Positions 24,284-31,900 of a stretch of 44,730 nucleotides of DNA are shown here, piece after piece. The translations under genes were made by a program, and so were the position numbers. The notes beneath the pieces were generated by a model. The model was not told where the DNA came from. It did no database searches and saw only the letters and a list, made by a program, of their open reading frames with translations. Position 1 is the first letter of the stretch, and each line of letters begins with the position of its first letter. The stretch covers positions 1-44,730 of the forward strand of contig JBFLWY010000024.1 of NCBI GenBank assembly GCA_040757355.1, written 5' to 3'. This stretch comes from DTYU01 sp040757355. GTDB taxonomy: Bacteria; Bacillota; Desulfotomaculia; Desulfotomaculales; Ammonificaceae.

Positions 24284-25615
24284 ATGAATTCGCTTTTCCA
24301 AAAGAAGCTTCAGCGCACGGATCTACCGCCGTTGCTGAAAAAATACTTTTCCGGGCCGGAGTTTCCACACGAAATGCCCCCTGAGAGATTGGCTGAATTT
24401 CAAAGGGAATCGATTAAGGGAATCATCGGGCGGGCTTACGAGCGTTCCCCTTTTTACCGCGAAAAGATGATCCGGGCGGGGATCACTCCCGATGATATTG
24501 TGCAATTGACCGACCTGAAACACTTTCCTTTTACGGCCAAAGACGAACTGCGGGGTAAGCCGTGGGTGCTCTTAGCATGCGACCAAGAGGACATTGCGCT
24601 GGTGCAGGTATCCACCGGCACTACCGGAGGCGAAGAGGTATACATCATGTACACCTGGGAGGACTATTACGTCCGCGAGTTGGCCACCGGGTACCCGACG
24701 CTGGTTCCCGTGGAACGCGGGGACATCTGCCTAAACGCCCTGCCCTATGAAATGAGTTCCGCAGGTCTGGCATTCCACAAGTGTTTTATGGAGGGATGCG
24801 GGGCTACTGTTATACCTGCGGGCAAAGGGGGAGCGTACTCCACGCCGGCCAAGACCGTGAAGCTGCTACGCACACTGCGGCCCACCGTGGTTATCACTAC
24901 GCCCTCCTGGGCTGTAACGCTCGCCGAGGCGGCGGCTGAAGACGGCTTCGACATTGCAGAACTGCCTTTGAAGAGGATGTGGTTGACCGGTGAAGGTTGT
25001 TCACCCGCTTTTCGGGAGCGGGTTGAAACGATATGGAACAGTACGGTTAATTTTTACTACGGCTCCCTTGAATGCGGCGTTATCGGTATCGAGTGTGATG
25101 AGCACAATGGGTACCACATTGCTCAGGGCCATGTGGTTGTTGAGATAGTAGACAAAGAGACTGAGGGGGTGTTGGAGCCCGGGGAGATCGGCGAGATAGT
25201 TGTTTCCTGCCTGCTCCGCTACGATACTCCCATCCTGCGGTACCGGACCCAGGACCTGGCCTACATTGACCCCGATCCCTGTCCCTGCGGCGTCCCGTTT
25301 CCGAGATTGTTCCTGCGCGGCAGACTGACGGAGCAAGTGGTGATCCGTGGGGTCTCTTTTTCGCCGTACTATCTCGAGGAGTTCCTGATGCGTCTTCCGG
25401 AAGTCGGAAACTGGTTTCAGTTTGTGATTGGCCCGAGCGGTGCAGACCATTTAAAGGTCCGTGTTGAACTGGCGGCGGGAGTGGATCCTTCCCCTGAATT
25501 AGCCGATTCTCTTGCCAGCAGGATGGAGTTTGGCACGGGTTTGCCCTGCGAGTTTGAGTTTGTAGACCGGATACCACGGTCGCACGGCAAAACAATACGG
25601 GTGGTTCAGGAATAA
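24284..25615 (+). CDS. PaaK-like acyl-adenylating enzyme (CoA ligase family)
   Basis: 443-aa member of the phenylacetate-CoA ligase branch of AMP-forming enzymes, which activate aromatic or other acids with ATP. Motifs: VSTGTTGGEEVY (P-loop, about residue 108), NFYYGSLECGV (A5, about residue 250), ILRYRTQDLAYI (about 312), RGRLTEQVVIRGVSFSP and a C-terminal HGKTIR with a probable catalytic Lys. The N-terminal SPFYREKM is typical of PaaK. It starts 31 bases after the TPR-like gene and heads a run of co-oriented genes with a second PaaK-like enzyme, an amidohydrolase and the AroB'/ADHS pair. The acid substrate cannot be read. Confidence 0.85.
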   Translation: MNSLFQKKLQRTDLPPLLKKYFSGPEFPHEMPPERLAEFQRESIKGIIGRAYERSPFYREKMIRAGITPDDIVQLTDLKHFPFTAKDELRGKPWVLLACDQEDIALVQVSTGTTGGEEVYIMYTWEDYYVRELATGYPTLVPVERGDICLNALPYEMSSAGLAFHKCFMEGCGATVIPAGKGGAYSTPAKTVKLLRTLRPTVVITTPSWAVTLAEAAAEDGFDIAELPLKRMWLTGEGCSPAFRERVETIWNSTVNFYYGSLECGVIGIECDEHNGYHIAQGHVVVEIVDKETEGVLEPGEIGEIVVSCLLRYDTPILRYRTQDLAYIDPDPCPCGVPFPRLFLRGRLTEQVVIRGVSFSPYYLEEFLMRLPEVGNWFQFVIGPSGADHLKVRVELAAGVDPSPELADSLASRMEFGTGLPCEFEFVDRIPRSHGKTIRVVQE

Positions 25616-25638
25616 GGGGTATTACTCCTATGAACCAT

Positions 25639-25735
25639 TTCCAACATCGCGCCTCTCACTTTCAGAATGACCGGCATACCCGGCATTCGGAGAGGAGTTG
25701 AGCTACGCAGGATAAATGGCGCATGTGAAAATAGG
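25639..25735 (+). repeat. Dispersed repeat C, copy 1
   Basis: About 95 bases closely matching 33536-33640. Shared cores are GCCTCTCACTT, AATGACCGGCA, GGAGTTGAGCTACGCAGG and ATAAATGGCGCATGTG. No ORF with a ribosome site. It lies in the 500-base gap 25616-26116, which is almost wholly repeat DNA. Confidence 0.8.
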
Positions 25736-25755
25736 TTCAATGCCCCGACAGAAAA

Positions 25756-25841
25756 GTAGGCCGGGATAAGCGTAGCGTTTCCGGCATTTAAGGTCCAGAT
25801 ATGCTTTTTTTGCCGGAAACGGCCGCCTTTTTCCGGCCTAC
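25756..25841. repeat. REP-like inverted pair
   Basis: GTAGGCCGGGATAAGCG... CCGGCA (25756-25786) faces TGCCGGAAACGG...CCGGCCTAC (25811-25841). Each half is itself an imperfect hairpin and both resemble enterobacterial REP units (GTAGGCCGGATAAG...CCGGCA). The pair forms a long stem with a T-rich spacer. Whether it is related to REPs by descent or by convergence is open. Confidence 0.6.
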
Positions 25842-25971
25842 GAAGTGCGCAACGGGTACCTCAAGTCGATAACGGCAGCGGCCTTGAAAGGTTTTCGGCC
25901 GGACGGTTAGCTCAATTGCTTGTGCTTTGGCCCTTTATAAACGTTGAAGGTTGAACGTCGAACGGACCCCA

Positions 25972-26071
25972 CCCAGCACTCAATAGACTTCTTGCACTTC
26001 GAAGGACAGACCTTCATTGAGCTTAATGAAGTGATAGCTTTCAAACTTCAAGGATTACATTGAGTGCTGGG
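25972..26071. repeat. MITE-like element A, copy 2
   Basis: 100 bases bounded by CCCAGCACTCAAT (25972-25984) and ATTGAGTGCTGGG (26059-26071). Its reverse complement follows 12778-12934 closely (CTTGAAGTTTGAAAGCTATC; CAATGAAGGTCTGTCCTTC), but it lacks that copy's internal duplication. Confidence 0.85.
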
Positions 26072-26073
26072 CA

Positions 26074-26102
26074 GTCAGTATAAGGTTAAACGTCTATTTT
26101 CG
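26074..26102 (-). repeat. Dispersed repeat B, copy 3
   Basis: Reverse complement is identical over 29 bases to 4309-4337. It sits between element A copy 2 and the ribosome site of the amidohydrolase gene. Confidence 0.85.
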
Positions 26103-26116
26103 GAGGAGGAGTTGCG

Positions 26117-26875
26117 GTGCTTGTTGACGCTCATGCCCATATTTCAGCCACCGCTTACGGGAATGTAGAAGCCTATCTGGCGAGATTAAGAGAAGCAGGC
26201 ATCGACCAAGGAGTCGTGGTTCCCGGCGGGATGGTGGACGTTAGAAGAATGACGGACTACATAACAGGGAGGGCTAAGCCGGAAAAACCGGTCCCCGACA
26301 ATGATTACGTCGAGACTGCCTGCAATAGCTACTATGCTACACTTTACGGTTTTATCTGCGTAAATCCGCACGATCCTGACGGCCTTGCCATGCTCGAAAA
26401 GGGTTTCAGGCGGGGATGCCGGGGGCTCAAACTCTCGCCGCTGACGCACCAATTTTCATTTGCCAGCAAAGCTTTGGCGGCCATGGCCGAATTCTGCGGG
26501 AATTACGGTTATCCGCTTTACAGCCACGTGGTTTACAGCCCCGGTGCATCTACTTCCAGGTTTATCGCGCTCGCAAGGCAGTTTCCCAAAACAAACTTTA
26601 TTCTGGGGCACATGGGCTTCGGCCCCGCTGATCGGGAAGCCCTTGAGGCCGCAGTTGAACTGGATAACTTTTTTCTCGAAACATCAACGGGAAGTTTTAT
26701 ACACATCCAGGAAGCGACGAGAAAGGCTGGTGCGGAAAAAATCCTCTTTGGCTCTGAGTTTCCTCTTTCTCACCCCGTGGTAGAACTGGAAAAGATCCTT
26801 TTACTTGACGTGACGGACGACGAACGAGAGAAGATTCTCGGCATGAACATCTGTAGACTTTTGCGTTTGGTCTGA
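26117..26875 (+). CDS. Amidohydrolase-2 family (decarboxylase-like) protein
   Basis: 252-aa TIM-barrel metal-dependent hydrolase/decarboxylase-type protein. Metal ligands: HAH in VDAHAHIS (residues 6-8), then His in PLYSHVV (about 139) and His in FILGHMGF (about 170). The conserved final Asp, usually in FGSDxP, reads FGSEFPLSHP here, so the proton-shuttling acid is Glu. GLKLSPLTHQF near residue 100 is typical of the family, which includes aromatic acid decarboxylases and lactonases. GTG 26117 follows GGAGGAGG. It is 15 bases before the second PaaK-like gene, probably an operon. Confidence 0.8.
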   Translation: MLVDAHAHISATAYGNVEAYLARLREAGIDQGVVVPGGMVDVRRMTDYITGRAKPEKPVPDNDYVETACNSYYATLYGFICVNPHDPDGLAMLEKGFRRGCRGLKLSPLTHQFSFASKALAAMAEFCGNYGYPLYSHVVYSPGASTSRFIALARQFPKTNFILGHMGFGPADREALEAAVELDNFFLETSTGSFIHIQEATRKAGAEKILFGSEFPLSHPVVELEKILLLDVTDDEREKILGMNICRLLRLV

Positions 26876-26890
26876 TGGGAAGGAGAAAGC

Positions 26891-28147
26891 ATGAATCAGA
26901 ACGAAAAACTCGAAATCCTGAACGAGATGCTTGAGCGGTGCAAAGCTTCAAGGTTTTACCGGGAGCGCTTGCCGCGCGCGCCATTGCGTTCATTGAGCGA
27001 ACTGAAGCGTATTCCGGTAACGACCAGGGAGGACCTACAACGGCACTCTCCCTTCGGTCTGATCTGTGTTCCGCACAGTGAGCTATTTCAGTATCACGAG
27101 AGCTTTGGTACCACCGGCGACCCGACATCTGCCTGGTTCACCCGGCAGGACTTTAAAGACAATGTTAAAGAAGCCACCCGTTGGGGGGTTGGTTTCAGCG
27201 AGGACGATATCGTACTGGTGCGTTTTCCATATGCAATTTCTTCTATAGCCCACATTGTTCACGCTGCCGCCCAGTCCAAACGCGCCTGCGTAATCCCTGC
27301 CAGTTCCAGGTCCACAGTAAGCCCGTTTCCACGCATAGTCAGCATGATGCGTAAACTGGGGGTGACCATACTGGCATGTCTTCCACTCCAAGCGGTACTC
27401 ATCGCCGAGACCGCCGAACTGCTCGGGCTGCAGCCTGACCGGGATTTTCCGAGCCTGAGGGCCATCTGCACCGCGGGCGAGACTATGCCCCGCGGGAAGC
27501 GGAAGCTTATAGAAAGCCTTTGGGGAGTGCCCGTTTTTGACAATTACGGCATGACCGAAATCGGCTCGGCGGTTATTGACTGTGAGTTCGGCAGGCCTCA
27601 TGCCTTAGAGGATTACTTCATTTTCGAGGTGTTGGGGGAAGACCTCAAAAAGGATGCAAAGCCCGGCCAAACGGGTTACCTGGTGGTAACCACACTCAGG
27701 AAAAGGGCCATGCCCCTTATTCGATACCTAACCGGCGACCGGGCCCGGATCGTGGAAGATGAGTGTCCATGCGGGAGCAGCACCAGCCTGCAAATCCGCG
27801 GGCGCCGAGAAGACACGATCGCCGTCGGTGGCAAAGTAATGGATCTCTGGGATCTTGATGAAATAGTCTCCGACTTTCCCTGCAGGCGCTTCTGGGTAGT
27901 GGGTCCGGTCATCGGGGGCCTGCATTTTGTCGTTGAGGAAGAAAAACCGGGTGATAGCGTTACCCCCGGTCTTGTAAGTGAGCTGGAGAGCAAGTACATG
28001 ATGAGGTTCAAGGTGGAAGTTGTACCAAAGGGAACCCTTTACGACCGAAGTGATTTGCTGTCCGTTGGCGTAGTGGGTAAACCAAGGTATATTTATTCGA
28101 CTCTTGAGATGGAAGAACGCAGTTACCTGAAGTCTGCGAGGTTATAA
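26891..28147 (+). CDS. Second PaaK-like acyl-adenylating enzyme
   Basis: 418-aa AMP-forming enzyme of the phenylacetate-CoA ligase family, distinct from the first copy. Motifs: HESFGTTGDPTSAWFT (P-loop, about residue 75), VFDNYGMTEIGSAV (about 217), LIRYLTGDRARIVEDECPCG and IRGRREDTIAVGGKVM. The C-terminus ends with VGKPRYIYSTLEMEER rather than the usual short Lys-bearing end, so the half-reaction it completes is uncertain. ATG 26891 follows AAGGAG. Together with the upstream amidohydrolase and the downstream AroB'/ADHS pair it suggests activation of an unusual carboxylic acid. Confidence 0.83.
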   Translation: MNQNEKLEILNEMLERCKASRFYRERLPRAPLRSLSELKRIPVTTREDLQRHSPFGLICVPHSELFQYHESFGTTGDPTSAWFTRQDFKDNVKEATRWGVGFSEDDIVLVRFPYAISSIAHIVHAAAQSKRACVIPASSRSTVSPFPRIVSMMRKLGVTILACLPLQAVLIAETAELLGLQPDRDFPSLRAICTAGETMPRGKRKLIESLWGVPVFDNYGMTEIGSAVIDCEFGRPHALEDYFIFEVLGEDLKKDAKPGQTGYLVVTTLRKRAMPLIRYLTGDRARIVEDECPCGSSTSLQIRGRREDTIAVGGKVMDLWDLDEIVSDFPCRRFWVVGPVIGGLHFVVEEEKPGDSVTPGLVSELESKYMMRFKVEVVPKGTLYDRSDLLSVGVVGKPRYIYSTLEMEERSYLKSARL

Positions 28148-28393
28148 GTAGACCGCTGCGGAGAGCTTCGCCCGGTACATTGGCGGTACAGAGGTAGCAG
28201 TCGGAGGTGAGACTATCGTTGGAATTCACAAGACGTATTCCAACCTTGATGCTTTCTGACTTCTGGCCTCTTGCCTCTGAACTCTGGAAGCGGCCTCACC
28301 GGCACTAAATTGTAAAAACAGTTTTCTTAGACGTGCCCGCACTCAATGCAAAAGGACTCAGCTCTTTAACCGCAAATGTGGGCGGTTCCTTCA

Positions 28394-28498
28394 GAAGTTC
28401 CACCTTTTGGGGTGCCGCCGTTTCCCTCAGTTCAGTGCCGGACCGAACTTCCACCTTTTATGAGTAACTGCCACCGTCGCCCTTAGTCGAGTGTTTGG
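28394..28498 (+). repeat. Two imperfect direct repeats upstream of the AroB' gene
   Basis: 28394-28441 and 28445-28498 share AACTTCCACCTTTT, a GCCGCCGT/GCCACCGTCGCC block and CTCAGTTCAGTG / TTAGTCGAGTG. They lie in the 500-base gap 28148-28648, which otherwise shows only a doubtful 28-codon TTG frame at 28220. They could be operator copies or decayed repeat DNA. Confidence 0.4.
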
Positions 28499-28648
28499 AG
28501 TACAACTTTCGCGACGTAAAATATAAGCTTGCTGTCTTCTGACAGTTTCCGTTTTACTGACTTTGATAGGTCAGTGCTAACCTTGAAGTTTGGTTATTCT
28601 TCTGTCTTTAGGGTTGAAAAAGTGTTAATCGAAGGGAATGGTAATTTT

Positions 28649-29758
28649 ATGGATGCAAGACAAAAAAGGGAAGTTTGGTTTGACGGGAGAGCGGTGTCAC
28701 TCGAACGCCATGATGTCTGGGGCATGGTAAACAACTCTCAGATAAACAAGGTTGTCGTGACAGTTCAGCAGCACAAGGAAGGCCGCTTCCCCTGCAGAAC
28801 AGAGTTGGTTACAGAAATTCGAAATGAAGAGGACTTTAACTCTGTCTCGCCAGGGGAAACAGTCTTGTCTGAACGCCAGGGTCTGTTGAATACGGCAAAA
28901 ACCCTGGGGTACAGGACCTGCCTTTTTTGCACCGTTGAGGGCAGCGAGTCCCTTGAAGAATCCTGGCAGAATGCTGACAAGTATGACTATGCTGTCCTGG
29001 GCTTCGATCTGCCCACCAATATCCCGCTGGAGCTGGTTATCGCGCGGCTCCAGGAGAGTAAGACTGTTCTCTTGAAGAAAGTCAGCACCTTTTATGAAGC
29101 CGAAGTAGCCTTTGGCGTTTTAGAACGGGGTAGCGACGGGGTGCTTTTTGCCGGAACGGACATGGCGGAAATTCAACAAATAAGTGACTATTTGTCCAGG
29201 AACAGCATGAGCCGGCTTGAGTTAACCCCCCTGGTGGTTACTGAGGTGCGTTACGCCGGCATGGGGGCAAGGGCCTGTGTTGACACAACCAGCCTGATGA
29301 CTCGGGAGGAAGGCATGGTTGTGGGCTCCACCTCAAGCGGCGGGGTTTTAGTATGTTCTGAGACCCACTTCCTGCCTTACATGAATTTAAGGCCGTTCAG
29401 GGTTAATGCGGGTGCAGTTCATTCGTACATCTGGACACCTAACAACGCAACGGAGTACATAACAGATCTAGCCGTGGGCAGCAAGGTTCTGTGCGTTAAC
29501 ACTTGCGGTGTAGCGCGAGAGGTATGCGTGGGCCGCGTGAAGATTGAGGTGAGGCCGCTGTTGATCATCAAAGGGGAGGCGGCCGGCACGGAGCTCAACG
29601 TGATTATCCAAGACGACTGGCACATTAGAGTAATGGGCGCAGATGCTGCACCCAAGAATGCCACAACCGTTCGTCCCGGAGACGAACTCCTCGCGTACGT
29701 ATGCGAACCGGGACGACACGTCGGCATAAAGATCGAGGAAACCATTATTGAAAAGTGA
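28649..29758 (+). CDS. 3-Dehydroquinate synthase II (archaeal AroB' / GriH type)
   Basis: 369-aa enzyme of the archaeal DHQ synthase II family, unrelated to the normal bacterial AroB. Family marks: ARACVDTTSLMTREEGMVVGS (about residue 210), LRPFRVNAGAVHSYI (about 252), GRVKIEVRPLLII and the C-terminal PGRHVGIKIEETIIEK. In archaea it oxidatively deaminates and cyclises 2-amino-3,7-dideoxy-D-threo-hept-6-ulosonate to 3-dehydroquinate with NAD. In Streptomyces griseus the homologue GriH makes 3-amino-4-hydroxybenzoate. ATG 28649 is preferred over the longer frame because alignment starts there. Its partner aldolase follows 21 bases on. Confidence 0.9.
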   Translation: MDARQKREVWFDGRAVSLERHDVWGMVNNSQINKVVVTVQQHKEGRFPCRTELVTEIRNEEDFNSVSPGETVLSERQGLLNTAKTLGYRTCLFCTVEGSESLEESWQNADKYDYAVLGFDLPTNIPLELVIARLQESKTVLLKKVSTFYEAEVAFGVLERGSDGVLFAGTDMAEIQQISDYLSRNSMSRLELTPLVVTEVRYAGMGARACVDTTSLMTREEGMVVGSTSSGGVLVCSETHFLPYMNLRPFRVNAGAVHSYIWTPNNATEYITDLAVGSKVLCVNTCGVAREVCVGRVKIEVRPLLIIKGEAAGTELNVIIQDDWHIRVMGADAAPKNATTVRPGDELLAYVCEPGRHVGIKIEETIIEK

Positions 29759-29779
29759 TCTTTGGAGGAGGCAATGTTA

Positions 29780-30592
29780 ATGAAGGGAAAAGAGATTCGT
29801 TTGCGACACCTGTTTAGGCATTCGCAGCGGCTTTTTATTGTGCCAATGGATCACGGCGTGTCCGTCGGACCGGTTGCGGGTATTGAGGATATCGGGACGG
29901 CGGTTGCGTCGGTTGCTGAAGGCGGGGCGGACGCCGTAATTGTGCATAAAGGCCTTGCCAGACACGTAACTCACTACTTGAAGCCGACAGGCTGCGAACT
30001 GATTATTCATCTTTCTGCCTCCACCGGGTTAGCGCCCGACCCAAACAGAAAAGAACTTGTCTCTTCGGTAGAACATGCCATCCGTTTGGGGGCCACGGCG
30101 GTTTCTGCGCATGTTAACCTTGGGGCGAAGTCTGAGGCACAGATGTTGAAGGACCTTGGCATGCTTGCGGAGGGGTGCGATCTCTGGGGGATGCCGCTGC
30201 TTGCTATGATGTACGTAAGGGACGGCACCAGGGGAAGTGAATTCGACCCGGCTAAGATCAGGCATGCTGCCAGGGTGGCTGAAGAGGTGGGCGCAGATAT
30301 CATCAAGGTAAACTATACGGGGTCGCCGGAAACTTTTGCCGGTGTCACGGCTGCGGTCAAGGTTCCTGTTGTCATAGCCGGTGGTCCGAAGATGAGTTCA
30401 ACAGCGGAGCTCCTTGAAATGGTTGCAGATGCGGTTCAGGCAGGTGCGGGCGGTGTGGCCATAGGCAGAAACGTGTTTCAGGACAAAAAACCGGCCCTCC
30501 TGTCCAGTGCTATAAGGTACATTTTGGATAACCAGGTGCTTAAATTCATGCTAAAGGAGTCACTGCCCCTGCGGTTTCAATCCTTATTATAA
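29780..30592 (+). CDS. DhnA-type aldolase: ADH synthase (AroA') or GriI-like
   Basis: 270-aa class I aldolase. Motifs: FIVPMDHGVSVGP (about residue 18), GADAVIVHKG, MMYVRDGTRGSEF (Tyr) and ADIIKVNYTGS, with the probable Schiff-base Lys near 178. In archaea such enzymes join 6-deoxy-5-ketofructose 1-phosphate and aspartate semialdehyde to give the substrate of the preceding enzyme. GriI instead uses dihydroxyacetone phosphate with aspartate semialdehyde. ATG 29780 is chosen because GGAGGAGG lies 8 bases upstream (ATG 29774 would be 2 bases away). The pair is clearly an operon; choosing between DHQ and aminohydroxybenzoate products needs biochemistry. Confidence 0.9.
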   Translation: MKGKEIRLRHLFRHSQRLFIVPMDHGVSVGPVAGIEDIGTAVASVAEGGADAVIVHKGLARHVTHYLKPTGCELIIHLSASTGLAPDPNRKELVSSVEHAIRLGATAVSAHVNLGAKSEAQMLKDLGMLAEGCDLWGMPLLAMMYVRDGTRGSEFDPAKIRHAARVAEEVGADIIKVNYTGSPETFAGVTAAVKVPVVIAGGPKMSSTAELLEMVADAVQAGAGGVAIGRNVFQDKKPALLSSAIRYILDNQVLKFMLKESLPLRFQSLL

Positions 30593-30656
30593 AAATTTGG
30601 TAACAAAAACCACAACTGCGAATATCATGGAGTAAAACCCAAGAGGAGGTCTGCCG

Positions 30657-30818
30657 ATGCCCAAAAAGGAATTTGCCAATGTGATCGAGGTTTTTAAAAA
30701 AAGAATTGACGATGCTGTGAAGGGCCCTAACCCTGCGCAGGATATTCAGAATGCGGTATGGGAGATGCTCAGGGAACTCCAGCAGGTGGGGAACTACGAT
30801 TGGCCGAAAAGTACATAG
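30657..30818 (+). CDS. Small protein downstream of the AroB'/aldolase pair
   Basis: 53-aa acidic-basic helical protein (MPKKEFANVIEVFKKRIDDAV near the start; AVWEMLRELQQVGNYDWPK near the end). A strong AGAGGAGGT lies 7 bases before ATG 30657, and a perfect terminator hairpin follows, so it is very likely a real gene and the last of the operon. No family recognised. It has no membrane helix and could be a subunit or carrier, though no phosphopantetheine-type DSL motif is present. Confidence 0.65.
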   Translation: MPKKEFANVIEVFKKRIDDAVKGPNPAQDIQNAVWEMLRELQQVGNYDWPKST

Positions 30819-30850
30819 GGTCCCATAACAATGTATCTGCCTCGCTCGTA

Positions 30851-30876
30851 GAAATAAGCCCGCAAGGGCTTATTTC
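30851..30876 (+). terminator. Strong hairpin terminator after the biosynthetic island
   Basis: GAAATAAGCCC (30851-30861), loop GCAA, GGGCTTATTTC (30866-30876), then TT. An 11-bp perfect stem. The T tract lies mainly in the stem's 3' arm. Confidence 0.75.
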
Positions 30877-30968
30877 TTAGTGCGGTGTTACGCTGTTTGA
30901 CGCTTTCTCCTGAGTTGCATGAGTTTTGATTCAGAAATAGGAGGCTGGGTGATGAGAGGTCACCACGA

Positions 30969-31133
30969 GCTTGGACAGAGGTTAAATGCTCTATAGCAGA
31001 CGAATGCGCGGACGCTGCTTTTTATGCCCCTGTGCTTCAAATATCGAAAACCTACGATGGGGTGGAGACTTTCGCTGAAGCCCGAAGAGACGAGTTAGAC
31101 CATGCCAGGGATCTCACACAGTTGGTGTATTAA
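30969..31133 (+). pseudogene. Ferritin-like / CotF-like helical protein remnant
   Basis: A 54-codon open frame without a start ends in IADECADAAFYAPVLQI and FAEARRDELDHARDLTQLVY. This is the E-x-x-x-x-x-F-Y and D-E-x-x-H-A-R pattern of rubrerythrin-like helix bundles common in spore formers. An AGGAGG and ATG (30939-30954) stand upstream in a different frame, so a frameshift and N-terminal loss are likely. The rest of 30877-31248 shows nothing else. Confidence 0.4.
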
Positions 31134-31248
31134 ACGCCATAATTAGACAGTGTTGCCATATTTTAATTGTCTCTGCGTGCTCCCGGTAATCAGTAACACT
31201 CCGTCGATGGGACCATATAATGGTAGAAAAAAGGAGGAATGCATCGGG

Positions 31249-31704
31249 ATGGCCATCAGGAGACTATGTGTGAACGAAGTGACGGCTATTACGTCAACAC
31301 TTTCTCAAACGGTTACCTGTACAACTCCGGCGCATACGCCCGTAGTGGGTGCCGGAGACGAGTGCAACGTCGCGGTTTACAACGTTGCTGCCAACCTGGG
31401 TGCCACGCCGCCGACGCTGGCCTTTTCTTTCGACGTCCAATTCGAGTACAAGTACATGCAGTCGGGGGTCACCTTTCACGACTACTGTACCGTAACGGGC
31501 AACAGCGGATCCATCACGCTTCCGACCGGCGTCACCCTTTGCTGCGGCGGAACCATGCCCGCGGTTTCGTCTTCAATCTCGTGCAACCCCGGCGCTATCA
31601 CGACCACATCGACTTCCGTCTCCGGCCCCGTCACGCTGTCGTTCACTGTCACAAACCTATGCACGCAGACTATTATTTGCGTGGACGACACCACTTGCCC
31701 GTAA
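31249..31704 (+). CDS. Cysteine-rich beta protein, possible surface-fibre subunit
   Basis: 151-aa protein rich in Thr, Ser, Val and Cys with at least eight cysteines, including CC in VTLCCGGTMP, and alternating polar/hydrophobic strands. There is no classical signal peptide or membrane helix. The N-terminus (MAIRRLCVNEVTAITSTL) with one Cys before a beta domain resembles in layout the disulfide-linked endospore appendage (Ena) subunits, but I see no clear sequence match. ATG 31249 follows AAGGAGG at somewhat long spacing. A strong terminator follows, so it is a single-gene transcript. Confidence 0.6.
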   Translation: MAIRRLCVNEVTAITSTLSQTVTCTTPAHTPVVGAGDECNVAVYNVAANLGATPPTLAFSFDVQFEYKYMQSGVTFHDYCTVTGNSGSITLPTGVTLCCGGTMPAVSSSISCNPGAITTTSTSVSGPVTLSFTVTNLCTQTIICVDDTTCP

Positions 31705-31726
31705 TCCGAGAATACAACCCCGGAAG

Positions 31727-31762
31727 GAAGCCTGCATTTTTTTATGCGGGCTTCATTTTTTT
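31727..31762 (+). terminator. Rho-independent terminator
   Basis: GAAGCCTGCAT (31727-31737) pairs with ATGCGGGCTTC (31744-31754; one mismatch), followed by a run of T (31756-31762). Confidence 0.9.
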
Positions 31763-31900
31763 AAACCGCCCCTCACGCCTCGCTTCTGTGGGTTAGCCTG
31801 CGAGTAAGGGTTCCCGCCGGCGAGTCATCCCGTGCACGGGTGTTATTAGCAGTTTCGAATTTCCACTTTCAGTGATTGGAATCCCACCTGTGCCCGGCTG

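Noticed and set aside
28148..28210. Leader considered as a T-box or other riboswitch before the AroB' gene
   Set aside because: No AGGGTGGNACCGCG T-box or other known riboswitch core is present.
28220..28306. 28-codon TTG frame after GGAGGTGAG
   Set aside because: The good ribosome-like site is the only support; the sequence is short, ends in simple CT-rich repeats and matches nothing.
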